Assembly: GCA_945862145.1 (NCBI GenBank)
Contig: CAMAXE010000036.1
Span: 1 to 36,964 of the forward strand
From: Klebsiella pneumoniae
GTDB lineage: Bacteria > Pseudomonadota > Gammaproteobacteria > Pseudomonadales > UBA5518
DNA length: 36,964 bases
Direction: 5' to 3'
Made by a program: the position numbers and the translations under genes
The notes under the pieces: generated by a model
Database searches by the model: none
Seen by the model: the letters and a program-made list of their open reading frames with translations, nothing else
Told to the model about the DNA's origin: nothing
Part shown: positions 6,402-15,163 of the stretch, piece after piece
Numbering within the stretch: position 1 is the first letter of the stretch
Layout: each line of letters starts with the position of its first letter

Positions 6402-8972
6402 TCAGAAGTTCTGGGTGAACTTCAGGCCCACCGTACGCGGACGCGACGGGATACCGTAGATCTGCTGACCGCAGGTCGCCGGAGCGCACTGCGAGGTGAT
6501 CGCCAGGGGCGTGTCCTCATTGGTCACGTTCTTCACGAACAGCTCGATCGCGTAGGTTTCCTTGCTAAGACCCGCAGTGAGATCAACGAAAACGTTCTCG
6601 TCGAACTCAGGGTAGTATTTCTCCATGTCGCGGATGTTCAGGCTCGAGTTGCGCTTGCCCTGATAGGCCAAGGTAGCTTGCAGGTGGCCCTCGTAATCGC
6701 CTACCGGCACCGTGTAACGAGCCGTCAGGTTGCCCTTGAACTTGGCCGTGAGCGGGAGTTGCTCGCCCGCGTCGGCCCAGTTGACACTCTCGCCAGCGTC
6801 GCCAACATCGCCATCGCCGTTGATGTCTTCGGGCGATTGGCAATCGGGGCAGTAGTCATCCTGGATCTCGGTGTCGTAGTAGGCCCAGGAGGCCACCAGC
6901 ATCAGGTTCTCCGTGGCGGCCCAGAGAAGGTCCATCTCGGTACCCATGATCTCTGCCGTGGGGCCGTTGACGTTCTGGGTGATGCCGTTCGCGCCCTGGA
7001 AGCCGACCTGGAAGTCCTTCCACTCCTCGAAGAACACGGCGCCGTTGAACTGCACACTGTTGTCGAGCCACTGCGTCTTCCAGCCGAGTTCCCAGTTGGT
7101 CAGGAAGTCAGACACGTACTCGCCGGCGAAGGGGTTGCGGTTGATGCCGCCAGGCCGGTAGCCCTCGGACCAGGTGGCATAGACCATGTCGTCGTCGTTG
7201 ATCTTGTAGCTCAGGTTGACCATGAAGATGTGGTCACTTTCCTTGATGCCCTTGTCAACGTTCTGGCAGGGCGTGTCGTCGTAGTCAGCCTGCGAGGGGC
7301 AGCGCCACTCACCGTTGCCTGACCAGCCCTGGCCCCAGTCCACGAACGCGCCTTCACCGCCGTTAAGCGTGCTACCGGGCTCAGCGGCTTCGCTCGCCCG
7401 CGGCGTGCCATCACTGTTGAAACCAGGAGCCCGGCTGCGGTTGAAGCCCAGACCGAAGCCAAAGAAGCCGTCGATTTCGGTCTCGGGCTTGAAGTAACGC
7501 GCACCGAACTTGAGTTCAAGATCGTCGGTGATATCGAAAGCCAACTGGCCGAAGACCGCCCTGTCGGTGTCCTTGCGGTCCATGTTGTTGAGATAGACGA
7601 TATCGTTAAAGGCAGCGTTGGTGCCTTCCACGTAGTTCATCTCCATGGTCGATGAGAGGCCGTCGACCTTCCACTTCTGCTCGAAGTTGTGGAGCGAGTC
7701 CATCATGAAGAGCCCGAGCATCCCGCGGACGCGCTTGTCTTCCGGGCTGCTGATCCGCAGTTCGTGGGTCTTGCGGTCGTAGTTGTCGTTGTTGCCGTAA
7801 CGGGCGCCCGGCCAGACGCGGTCGGCGGTACTGCCCGGGAAGTTGCCTTCCGAGATATGCAGGGCGGCGAAGTAACCGCTGGTATAGGCAACATCGTAGA
7901 AATACGAGTAATCGGAATAATCGAAGGAGCTGTTCAGGTTGCGGTTCAGGTACGAGCCCGAGTACACGAGATCGAAATTGCCCACCGTGCCTTCGATGGT
8001 GAGGCCTGCCTGGTAGAAGTTGTCGTCTACATACTCCTCCTGGATGTGCGAGACCTGCTTGTCCCCTGCGCTGCCGCCGAAGCCGCTCAGGTCCTCGCCA
8101 AAGGCGCCATCACCGGACTGCTGCTGCGCGATCAGGGTGCCGGTGACGGTCCAGTCGTCATTCAGGTCAACGCGGAGCGAGGCGCGACCGCCCTCGGTGT
8201 CCACCGTGTTGTAGTTGTCCTCAGCGAAACGGGCGTTGTTGACGGTGATGTCGTCATCCGTGGTGCTCTGGTCACCGGGGTAGGTGCGGCTGCGCTGTAC
8301 GTTGTCGATGTAGCCTGCGTCACGGCGCTTCCAGCCCACGATCCGCACGGCGGCCTTCTCGCCCAGCGGAACGTTGACGTAGCCCTCTCCGCTGTAACCC
8401 ATGTCATCGCCGTCGACCTGGTTGGCCTCCAGCGAGTAGCTCGCGGAAAACTCGCCCGGATCAGGCTTGTTGGTGATGACGCGGATGGTGCCCGCCTGCG
8501 AGCTTGCGCCGTAGAGCGTGCCCTGCGGACCGGCAAGGGCCTCGATCCGGGCGATGTCGTACATGTGGATGTCGAGGTTGCCCTGCACGGTGGTGATGGG
8601 CATCTCGTCCAGGTACTGGCCGACGCTCGGTTGGGACAAGGTGGCCTGGCCATCACCGCCCGTGGTCACACCACGGAAGTAGACGTTGGTGAAGCCAACG
8701 CCGGCCAGCGAGGGAGAGGTGGAAACAGCCGGCAACAACCGCGCGAAGTCGGCAAAGTCGTTGATGTTCAACTGCTCGATCGTCTTGTTGTTCAGCGTCT
8801 GGATGCTGATCGGGACGTCCTGCATGTTCTCGGTACGTTTCTGCGCGGTGACCAGCACCTCCTCGATCTCCTGCGCGAGCACTGGCAGCGCGGGGGACAT
8901 CAGCAGGATTGCTGCAGCCAGGGGGGCTCGCGTGAAGCGGGCGTGGGCACGATTGGATGCTTTTATCGGCAT
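6402..8972 (-). CDS. TonB-dependent outer-membrane receptor
   Basis: The 856-residue protein has a signal peptide (about 1-33, ending LPVLA) and then the TonB-box/plug start EEVLVTAQKRTENMQDVPIS. A plug domain runs to about residue 170 (including GPQGTLYGASSQAGTIRVIT), and a long 22-strand-type barrel ends in Phe (GLKFTQNF). It takes up a ligand across the outer membrane using TonB energy; the ligand cannot be told. The N-terminal region is typical of the large proteobacterial family often linked to complex organic substrates rather than siderophores. The ATG at 8972 has an AGGAG site 7-8 bases upstream. It lies 158 bp downstream of the TPR-sulfotransferase gene on the same strand and has its own terminator. 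Confidence 0.93.
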   Translation of the reverse strand: MPIKASNRAHARFTRAPLAAAILLMSPALPVLAQEIEEVLVTAQKRTENMQDVPISIQTLNNKTIEQLNINDFADFARLLPAVSTSPSLAGVGFTNVYFRGVTTGGDGQATLSQPSVGQYLDEMPITTVQGNLDIHMYDIARIEALAGPQGTLYGASSQAGTIRVITNKPDPGEFSASYSLEANQVDGDDMGYSGEGYVNVPLGEKAAVRIVGWKRRDAGYIDNVQRSRTYPGDQSTTDDDITVNNARFAEDNYNTVDTEGGRASLRVDLNDDWTVTGTLIAQQQSGDGAFGEDLSGFGGSAGDKQVSHIQEEYVDDNFYQAGLTIEGTVGNFDLVYSGSYLNRNLNSSFDYSDYSYFYDVAYTSGYFAALHISEGNFPGSTADRVWPGARYGNNDNYDRKTHELRISSPEDKRVRGMLGLFMMDSLHNFEQKWKVDGLSSTMEMNYVEGTNAAFNDIVYLNNMDRKDTDRAVFGQLAFDITDDLELKFGARYFKPETEIDGFFGFGLGFNRSRAPGFNSDGTPRASEAAEPGSTLNGGEGAFVDWGQGWSGNGEWRCPSQADYDDTPCQNVDKGIKESDHIFMVNLSYKINDDDMVYATWSEGYRPGGINRNPFAGEYVSDFLTNWELGWKTQWLDNSVQFNGAVFFEEWKDFQVGFQGANGITQNVNGPTAEIMGTEMDLLWAATENLMLVASWAYYDTEIQDDYCPDCQSPEDINGDGDVGDAGESVNWADAGEQLPLTAKFKGNLTARYTVPVGDYEGHLQATLAYQGKRNSSLNIRDMEKYYPEFDENVFVDLTAGLSKETYAIELFVKNVTNEDTPLAITSQCAPATCGQQIYGIPSRPRTVGLKFTQNF

Positions 8973-9130
8973 CTTCAGTCTCCTAAGTGGCTTTTGATGT
9001 GTGACCCGGACAAGGCAATAACCCGGCCTTCGTAAAGACTAACATGCGGGCGCTCCCTGTCCAGCCAGTGGGGCGCGGCTAAAACCGGAATTTTTGGTGC
9101 CCCGAAACGCCCTCCTTTGGTGCGTCGGGA
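8973..9130 (-). promoter_or_regulatory. Leader and likely promoter region of the TonB receptor
   Basis: This 158-bp gap separates the sulfotransferase stop from the receptor start. It is visibly more AT-rich than its neighbours. On the minus strand it includes a TGGACA box followed 16 bp later by TAGTCT, a weak promoter-like pair, and the ribosome-binding site TTAGGAGACTG just before the ATG. An imperfect repeat AAGGC/GCCTT lies near 9013-9031. The assignment is tentative. Confidence 0.3.
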
Positions 9131-11155
9131 TCAGCCGGGCGGTGGCTCGGGATAACAGGTCAGCGTCGGGCCCAGCACCTGTTCCAGGCCCCCGAGCCAC
9201 GGCTCGTAATGGCGCCATTGATCGACGCCCTCGCTGTAGATGGGCCGGCGCACCTGTTCAGAGCTCGCCGTGCGCACCGGGCGATCGTTCTCGAAAAAGC
9301 GCAGGCAGCCCTCTTCGAAAGGCAGGCCGCAGTATTCAAGCAGACGGCGCACCTCGGTCTCCGTATCGGCCACCACCTGCTCGTAGATCACGCGATGGAT
9401 ACGCCCGGGAAGCACGGCGTCGAAGTGAGCCATCAGCTGCACGTAGTCGCGGTAGTAGCGCCCCATGTCCTCCAGGCTGTAGCTGAAGTTCTGGCCGCGG
9501 GCGTAGTGCTGCTTGAAGTTGGAGAAACAGCAGGCCATCGGGTGACGCCGCGTGTCGATGATGCGCGCGTTCGGCAACATCAGGTGTATCAGTCCCGCGT
9601 GCAGGAAGTTGTTCGGCATCTTGTCGATGAAGAACGGCGCCGCCGTCTTGCGGTGGATGCGGCAGCGCTCCAGGTATTCCCCGCCGAGCGCCCGCAACTG
9701 CGCAGGATCCATCGCCGCCAATACAGGGTTGTAGCCTTCGGTGTCGTCGCCGTCGGAGCGCTCGCGCAGGGCCCGCGCCATGGAGATGATCTCGGGCAGT
9801 TCCGTGGTGCCCTCGACCTGCGAGTGGCTGGAGAGTATCTGTTCGACCAGCGTGGAGCCTGAGCGCGGCATCCCAACCACGAAAATCGGTGCCGGCGACT
9901 CGCAGCCCTGCCCGGCACGACTGGTGAAAAACTCTGCGCTGAAATCCTTGTGAAAGCGTGCGATGCGCCCGGCGTTCAGGGCCGGATCGTAGTCTACGGT
10001 GGCGTGGTGCAAGGCGTTGGCCAGCGCGTAATGGCGGAACGATTTCTCCCACTCGTTAGCATCCTCGAGCGCCTTGCCCAGGGCGAAATCGAAGTGCAGC
10101 CGGTCCGCATCAGCCAGGTCCTCACGCGCGAGTTGCGCGCGCATGGTGTCGATGTCCGCCTCGCTGAAGCGGAAGGTCTTCATGTTCGCAAGGCTCCACC
10201 AGGCCTCTCCCAGCGAGGGCTCACGGGCGATGGTCTCGCGATAGGCCTCGATGCAGTCCTCGGTGCGCCCCTCGGTCTTCAGCACGTGGCCGTAACTCAT
10301 CCAGACCTTGGCGTTGGCGGGGTACTCGTCCAAGAGTTCTCGGTAGAGCGCGCTGGAGCGCGCGTACTCCCCTACCCGCCCCAGGATCACCGCCAGCAGA
10401 TTGCGGTAACCCGGGTTGCGCGGGGAGCGCTCGAGCAGGCGCTCGATCTCGGTGAGTGCCGCGGCCGACTGGTTCTGGCGGTGCAGCAGCAAGGCGTAGT
10501 TGTGGCGAGCCGCCTCAAATCCCGGGGCGAGCTCGAGGCAACGCTCGAGCAGTTTCTGCGCCTCGACCACCCGGCCTACCCGCATCGCCACCTCGGCGAA
10601 CATGCGGATTGCCGGGACGTCGGTGGGGACGGCCTTCAAGTGCGCGCGCAGCAGGGCCTCGGCGCGGGGGATATCGTTGGCGACCATCGCGTTGGCCGCG
10701 TCCAGCAAACGCGGGTCACGGGTGGAGGCCTTGATGTGTCGCGCATAAGCGGCATCGGCGCCCTCGGCATCGCCACTGGCTACCAGATGATCGGCGAGCA
10801 AGCGCCAGGCCTCGGGGTGATCGGGCTTCAGCCCGACCGCCCGACGCAGCGCCACGATGGCTGCATCGCCGCGTCCGCACTGACCGAGCGCCACACCCAA
10901 CTCCACCTGCGCTGCGGCCCAGCGCGGCTCTCGGGCGGCAAGCGCCTCAAGGCCCGCGAGTGCCTCGACAAATTTGCCGGCAAGGCGACGCGCCTGCGCG
11001 AGCAGCAGTGCGGCGGGAGGATGCCCGGGCACGGCCTCGAGGATGGCGAGTGCCTGTTCCTCGGCAAGCGCGGGGTCTTCTTTCAGGAAGGCAGCCGCCT
11101 GGCGCATCGCCTGCTCTAACGTGCCTACGCCTTCGGCTTCAGCGTCGTGGCTCAT
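9131..11155 (-). CDS. TPR-repeat sulfotransferase
   Basis: This is a 674-residue two-part protein. Residues about 1-380 are helical tetratricopeptide repeats, for example segments with AEEQALAILEAVPGHPPAALLL and RRAVGLKPDHPEAWRLLADH character. The C-terminal part is a PAPS-dependent sulfotransferase with the 5'-phosphosulfate loop VVGMPRSGSTLVEQIL at about 426-441 and further motifs RHPMACCFSNFKQ and YEQVVADTE. It would transfer sulfate to a hydroxyl or amine of an unknown acceptor; the TPR part probably binds protein or substrate. The gene lies directly upstream of the TonB receptor, a pairing common in marine and sphingomonad-type genomes. The ATG at 11155 is the natural start. No signal peptide is visible, so it is probably cytoplasmic. 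Confidence 0.9.
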   Translation of the reverse strand: MSHDAEAEGVGTLEQAMRQAAAFLKEDPALAEEQALAILEAVPGHPPAALLLAQARRLAGKFVEALAGLEALAAREPRWAAAQVELGVALGQCGRGDAAIVALRRAVGLKPDHPEAWRLLADHLVASGDAEGADAAYARHIKASTRDPRLLDAANAMVANDIPRAEALLRAHLKAVPTDVPAIRMFAEVAMRVGRVVEAQKLLERCLELAPGFEAARHNYALLLHRQNQSAAALTEIERLLERSPRNPGYRNLLAVILGRVGEYARSSALYRELLDEYPANAKVWMSYGHVLKTEGRTEDCIEAYRETIAREPSLGEAWWSLANMKTFRFSEADIDTMRAQLAREDLADADRLHFDFALGKALEDANEWEKSFRHYALANALHHATVDYDPALNAGRIARFHKDFSAEFFTSRAGQGCESPAPIFVVGMPRSGSTLVEQILSSHSQVEGTTELPEIISMARALRERSDGDDTEGYNPVLAAMDPAQLRALGGEYLERCRIHRKTAAPFFIDKMPNNFLHAGLIHLMLPNARIIDTRRHPMACCFSNFKQHYARGQNFSYSLEDMGRYYRDYVQLMAHFDAVLPGRIHRVIYEQVVADTETEVRRLLEYCGLPFEEGCLRFFENDRPVRTASSEQVRRPIYSEGVDQWRHYEPWLGGLEQVLGPTLTCYPEPPPG

Positions 11156-11294
11156 CGGGAAGACTCCGGCAGGATCGGCAATTGCGCGTCAGCACGAATA
11201 CGCAGAGCGGATGTTGGCATTACACCCCAGCGCCTGCAAAGACGGGGCGCGGGATTCCTGCCGCCCTCACCGCCGCAGCACGAGCGGGCCGCCA

Positions 11295-12188
11295 TCAGCT
11301 AGAGAGTCCGAGCCCGGCACGACAGGCTTCAAGATGCGCCAAGTGCTCATCGGGGTCGCGATAACCCCGGCCCATCGTCACGACCGCCGCGTGACTGCCG
11401 CCGGCATCGCGCCAACGTTGCAATGCATCGAGCCCGCCCGCCACGCTCAAACCGCCGCCGCTAGCATCCTGCAGCATGTAATCGGCACCGAAGGCGGCGG
11501 ACTCGCGCCCTGCCTCGCGCAGCAGCTCCTGCAGCCGGCGCCAGCCCGCCAAGGCGCCTTCCAGCGGGCCCGCGAAAATGAATCCATCGGCCATCGCGGC
11601 AGCCCGCCGGAACGCGGGCTCCGTGAACCCGCCGCACCAGATCGGTATAGAGCGCGCGGGACGGGGCAGGATGCTCGCGCGCTCGATGCGGTCGAAACGC
11701 CCGCTGAAACTGAGCAGTGGTTTCTGCCACAGCTGCCGCAAATACCCGATCTGCTCGCTGAGTCGCGCCCCACGCTCCTCGAAGCGCTGCCCCAGCGCCG
11801 CGTACTCGACGTGGTTCCAGCCGGTGCCCACGCCGAGGCGCAGCCGATCACCCGATAACAGCGCCACATCGGCCGCCTGCTTGGCCACCAGCACCGTCTG
11901 GCGCTGCGGCAGAATCATCACACCGGTAGCAAAGCAGAGCGTGCGGGTGATGCCCGCGAGGTAGGCAAAGGCTATCAAGGGCTCGTGAAACGGATGCCGG
12001 TCCGTGTAGGGTCCGAGATTCCACAGCGGGGGATCACGGTCGGCGTGTTCGGCGCCCACCACGTGGTCGTACATCAGGAGGTAATCGAAACCAAGCGTCT
12101 CCACCTGGCGACCGATCAACTCGAGCGCGCGCGGATCACCACCAAGCTCGGTCTGCGGGTACACCGCCCCCAACTGGATACCACTCAC
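11295..12188 (-). CDS. Luciferase-like (LLM class) flavin/F420-type oxidoreductase
   Basis: This is a 297-residue TIM-barrel protein of the bacterial luciferase family. Typical segments are LGFDYLLMYDHVVG, ATGVMILPQRQTVLVAKQAA, RLRLGVGTGWN and IPIWCGGFTEPAFRRAA. It resembles the TIGR03619-type group annotated as F420-dependent, but F420 is uncommon in gammaproteobacteria, so FMN is equally possible. I prefer the GTG at 12188 because it overlaps the stop of the upstream hydroxyacid dehydrogenase gene (GTGA), a sign of translational coupling; the longer frame adds nine codons inside that gene. The substrate is unknown. The coupling suggests both enzymes act on one small oxidised carbon compound. 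Confidence 0.85.
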   Translation of the reverse strand: MSGIQLGAVYPQTELGGDPRALELIGRQVETLGFDYLLMYDHVVGAEHADRDPPLWNLGPYTDRHPFHEPLIAFAYLAGITRTLCFATGVMILPQRQTVLVAKQAADVALLSGDRLRLGVGTGWNHVEYAALGQRFEERGARLSEQIGYLRQLWQKPLLSFSGRFDRIERASILPRPARSIPIWCGGFTEPAFRRAAAMADGFIFAGPLEGALAGWRRLQELLREAGRESAAFGADYMLQDASGGGLSVAGGLDALQRWRDAGGSHAAVVTMGRGYRDPDEHLAHLEACRAGLGLSS

Positions 12189-13192
12189 GCCCTGCGCTCC
12201 CCGCAGTGCACCCAACGGAACACATCATCCGGACGCCCCTCCAGCCACGCAGCGATATTGCCCGCAGAAATGCGTGCGAGCTCCGCCATGGCAGTATCGG
12301 AATAGAACGCCACATGCGGCGTGAGCAGTACATCGGGCCGCCCCGCAAGCGGATGCCGCGCCAGATCCGGGGAGTCGGTGGCGAGCACATCGAGACCCGC
12401 GCCGGCGAGACGTCCGGCATCAAGTGCTTCCACCAGTGCTGCTTCGTCGACCAAACCGCCACGCGCAACGTTCAGCAGCAACGGGCGCTGTCGCATCTGC
12501 GCAAAGGCCTCGCGCCCGAACATGCCGCGGTTGTGCGCGCCGAGATTGCAATGCAGGCTGATGATGTCCGCCTCCGCCAGAAGTTGCTCGAGCGGCAGCA
12601 GCCGCACGCCGAGGCGCGCTGCCGCGGCGGCATCGACCACCGGGTCGTAGGCGGTCACCGCGAGCCCGAAGCCCTGCGCGCGGCGCGCCACGGCCTGCCC
12701 GATACGACCCAGGCCCACCAGCCCGAGCGTCTGCCCCGACAGACGCCGCAGCCCCGTCACACGATTCCAGCAGAAATCGCGTTCCTGCTGCACCTGCCGG
12801 TGGTAGTCGAGCAGGTGGCGGTTCAGCGCCAGCAGCAGGGCTAGCGTGTGATCGGCGACCTCGTCGGTGCAGTACTCGCCCACCGCCGCCAGCGGGATAC
12901 CGAGCGCTGCGGCAGCCGTGGCATCGACGCTGTCAAAGCCCGTGCCCGCCACCGAGATCATGGGACGCCCCTGAAGCTTCCCGAGGACCTCGGCCGTGAA
13001 GGGTACGTAGTCGGTGAGGATGGCATCAGCGCCTCGACAGGCGGCGAGCAGCGCGGCCGTGTCTCCGTGATGGATATAGCACTCGATGCGCGTTCCCGGC
13101 GGCAGGTTGCGCCGCTCGATGCTGATGTCGCGGCCAGCGGCCTCAGGCATCTCGGCAAACAGTACCCGGGCGCCGGCGGTGTCAGTGCTCAT
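12185..13192 (-). CDS. D-isomer-specific 2-hydroxyacid dehydrogenase
   Basis: This is a 335-residue protein of the NAD-dependent 2-hydroxyacid dehydrogenase family (CtBP-like branch). The Rossmann motif GLGRIG is at 160-165, catalytic Arg244 is in NVARGGLVDE and the catalytic His293 is in LTPHVAFYSD. The usual catalytic Glu (DVxxxEP) appears to be replaced by Asp273 or shifted, since the segment reads GLDVLATDSPDL. That could alter activity. It reduces 2-keto acids or oxidises 2-hydroxyacids; the exact substrate is unknown. The start at ATG 13192 is chosen over an upstream in-frame codon because it matches the family's usual N-terminus. It is divergent from the SulP transporter gene. Confidence 0.88.
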   Translation of the reverse strand: MSTDTAGARVLFAEMPEAAGRDISIERRNLPPGTRIECYIHHGDTAALLAACRGADAILTDYVPFTAEVLGKLQGRPMISVAGTGFDSVDATAAAALGIPLAAVGEYCTDEVADHTLALLLALNRHLLDYHRQVQQERDFCWNRVTGLRRLSGQTLGLVGLGRIGQAVARRAQGFGLAVTAYDPVVDAAAAARLGVRLLPLEQLLAEADIISLHCNLGAHNRGMFGREAFAQMRQRPLLLNVARGGLVDEAALVEALDAGRLAGAGLDVLATDSPDLARHPLAGRPDVLLTPHVAFYSDTAMAELARISAGNIAAWLEGRPDDVFRWVHCGERRA

Positions 13193-13347
13193 CGAGGAAT
13201 CCCTGAGTGGCAAACGCACACCGACGGATTAGCCCGGCGGCGCACCACATGCAAGCACAGCGCTGCCCGCGGTTGCAAACCCGGCCAGTTCAAGTGCTAA
13301 CCTTAGCCGCTTGCGGGCGCCCCCAGTCCCCCCGGAAATCAAAGAAC
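13193..13347. promoter_or_regulatory. Divergent intergenic region, hydroxyacid dehydrogenase / SulP
   Basis: This 155-bp spacer must carry promoters in both directions. It contains a short palindrome, GCTAA-CC-TTAGC at 13296-13307, about 40 bp before the SulP start. TTGCAA at 13273 lies at a distance that could serve as a weak -35. No strong consensus promoter was recognised. Confidence 0.25.
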
Positions 13348-15153
13348 GTGACGAAGAGATCCCACACAAGGCACCCCGGCGCCGGCTCGGCAATTCTCAG
13401 GTGGATTCCCGCGCTGGGCTCGCTCCGGGGTTATCGCCCCACAGATGCCCGCGCGGACCTGCTGGCAGGCCTCACCGTAGCAGCCATCGCGGTGCCGCAG
13501 GCCATGGCCTATGCCATGGTGGCCGGCATACCAGCGCAATACGGCCTGTATACGGCCATCGTGATGACCGCGATCGGCGCGCTGTTTGATTCCTCGCGCC
13601 AGTTGATCAACGGCCCCACCAACGCCATCTCCATCGCCGTGCTAAGCGTGGTCGCGATGATCGACGCCCCGGACGCCCGCCTCGCGGCGATCATCAGCCT
13701 CACCCTGATGATCGGCCTGATCCAGCTCGGGATCACGCTGCTGCGCCTCGGCGACCTGACACGCTTCGTGTCGCACTCGGTGATCGTGGGCTTCACGCTG
13801 GGCGCGGGGAGCCTGCTGGTGATCGACCAGATGAAAAACCTCTTCGGCATGAAAGCCATGGGCGATGCCCACGACCACTTGCTGCTGCGCTTCTGGCTGT
13901 CGATGACCGAGGGCGGAGGGCCCCATCTGGCGACCACCGCCATCGGGGTGGCCACCATCGCGCTGGTGCTCATGCTGCGCTGGCTGAAGCGGCGCCTCGC
14001 AATACCGCTGCTGCCAGACCTGCTGATCACCATCTGCGTCATATCCGCGCTGGTCGCCTGGCTGGACCTCGCAAACATGGGCGTACGTGTGGTGGGTGCC
14101 ATCCCCGCCGCACTCCCCCGACCGACCCTGCCGAATGTGGACCTCGGGTTCTTCCGCGAGCATGCATCAGGGGCCTTCGCCATCGCGCTGCTCGGCCTGC
14201 TCGAGGCCATCGCCATGGCCAAGGCCATCGCCGCGAAGACCGGCCAGCGCTTGGACATGAACCAGCAATGCCTCAGCGAATCCGTGGCCAACCTCGGCGG
14301 CAGCTTCTTCCAGTGCATGCCGGGATCCGGCTCGCTCACGCGCTCGGCGATCAACCAGCAGGCGGGATCGGTCAGTCAGTGGTCCGGCGTTATTTCGGCA
14401 GCAGGCGTGGCAGCGATCATGCTGATCTTTGCGCCCTTCGCGCAGTACCTGCCGCGCGCGGCACTCGCCGGCATCCTGCTGGTGGTCTCCTACGGCATGG
14501 TCGACTGGAAGGCGCTTGCCTATCACTGGCGGGCCACACAATTCGACGCGGCCATCGTCGCCACCACCGCGCTCTGCGCCATCGCGATCTCGGTGGAGTT
14601 CTGCGTGATCGTGGGGGTGTTCATGTCTTTCGTGCTGACCGTGCCGCGGGCCGGACGCATGCTACTCAGCGAGTTCGTGATCAGCCCGCAGGGGCGATTG
14701 CACGAGCGACTGCGCGAGGACGGACCCTGCCCGCGCTTGCTGATCTTCGGGCTGGAAGGCGAATTCTTCTTCGGTGCTGCCTCGGCGCTGGAGCAGCATT
14801 TCGATGTGATCGAGGGCAGAGTCACACCCGAGACAGCGGTGCTCGTGCTGCGCCTGAAGCGTGTGCGCAACCCCGATGCGGTGGCTCTCGCCGAACTCGA
14901 GCGTTTTCTGGAGAACATGCACGAGCGTGGCGTTCAGGTACTGCTCTGCGGTGTAAGCCGCAGCTTCAAGGGCATTTTGGAGCGCACCGGGGCAATGGCA
15001 CGACTGCATGATCAGGTCTTCCTGGAACAGGCCGTGCGCGAAACCAGCACTGCGAAGGCAGTCCAGCACGCCTACACACTGCTGAAAGGTCGCTGCGATC
15101 ACTGCCCGTGGAAAAGCCCCGGCAGCTCACCGGGCGCCGAGCGCGTTGCCTGA
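13348..15153 (+). CDS. SulP-family anion permease with STAS domain
   Basis: This 601-residue transporter of the SulP/SLC26 family carries about 10-14 membrane segments over residues 20-430. The family signature region includes GLTVAAIAVPQAMAYAMVAG followed by PAQYGLYTAI. A cytoplasmic STAS domain sits at the C-terminus (about 455-570; VLVLRLKRVRNPDAVAL). Members carry sulfate, bicarbonate, chloride or dicarboxylates; the substrate is not evident here. The GTG at 13348 (VTKRSHTRH) is my start, since upstream codons read through the intergenic region without family character. The gene ends 6 bp from the convergent marR-like gene. Confidence 0.9.
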   Translation: MTKRSHTRHPGAGSAILRWIPALGSLRGYRPTDARADLLAGLTVAAIAVPQAMAYAMVAGIPAQYGLYTAIVMTAIGALFDSSRQLINGPTNAISIAVLSVVAMIDAPDARLAAIISLTLMIGLIQLGITLLRLGDLTRFVSHSVIVGFTLGAGSLLVIDQMKNLFGMKAMGDAHDHLLLRFWLSMTEGGGPHLATTAIGVATIALVLMLRWLKRRLAIPLLPDLLITICVISALVAWLDLANMGVRVVGAIPAALPRPTLPNVDLGFFREHASGAFAIALLGLLEAIAMAKAIAAKTGQRLDMNQQCLSESVANLGGSFFQCMPGSGSLTRSAINQQAGSVSQWSGVISAAGVAAIMLIFAPFAQYLPRAALAGILLVVSYGMVDWKALAYHWRATQFDAAIVATTALCAIAISVEFCVIVGVFMSFVLTVPRAGRMLLSEFVISPQGRLHERLREDGPCPRLLIFGLEGEFFFGAASALEQHFDVIEGRVTPETAVLVLRLKRVRNPDAVALAELERFLENMHERGVQVLLCGVSRSFKGILERTGAMARLHDQVFLEQAVRETSTAKAVQHAYTLLKGRCDHCPWKSPGSSPGAERVA

Positions 15154-15163
15154 GCGCGCTCAG
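15150..15163. repeat. Perfect 14-bp palindrome containing two opposing stop codons
   Basis: CTGAGCGCGCTCAG spans the SulP stop (TGA at 15151-15153) and the MarR stop read on the other strand (15160-15162). It may form a small hairpin in both transcripts and weaken read-through. There is no U-tract, so it is not a standard terminator. Confidence 0.4.

Noticed and set aside
7689-9035. A 448-codon plus-strand ORF
   Set aside because: It is antisense to the TonB receptor gene and is a Val/Gly/Arg-rich shadow frame with no recognisable domain.
9950-11119. A 389-codon plus-strand ORF
   Set aside because: It is antisense to the TPR-sulfotransferase gene; the long frame comes from high GC content.
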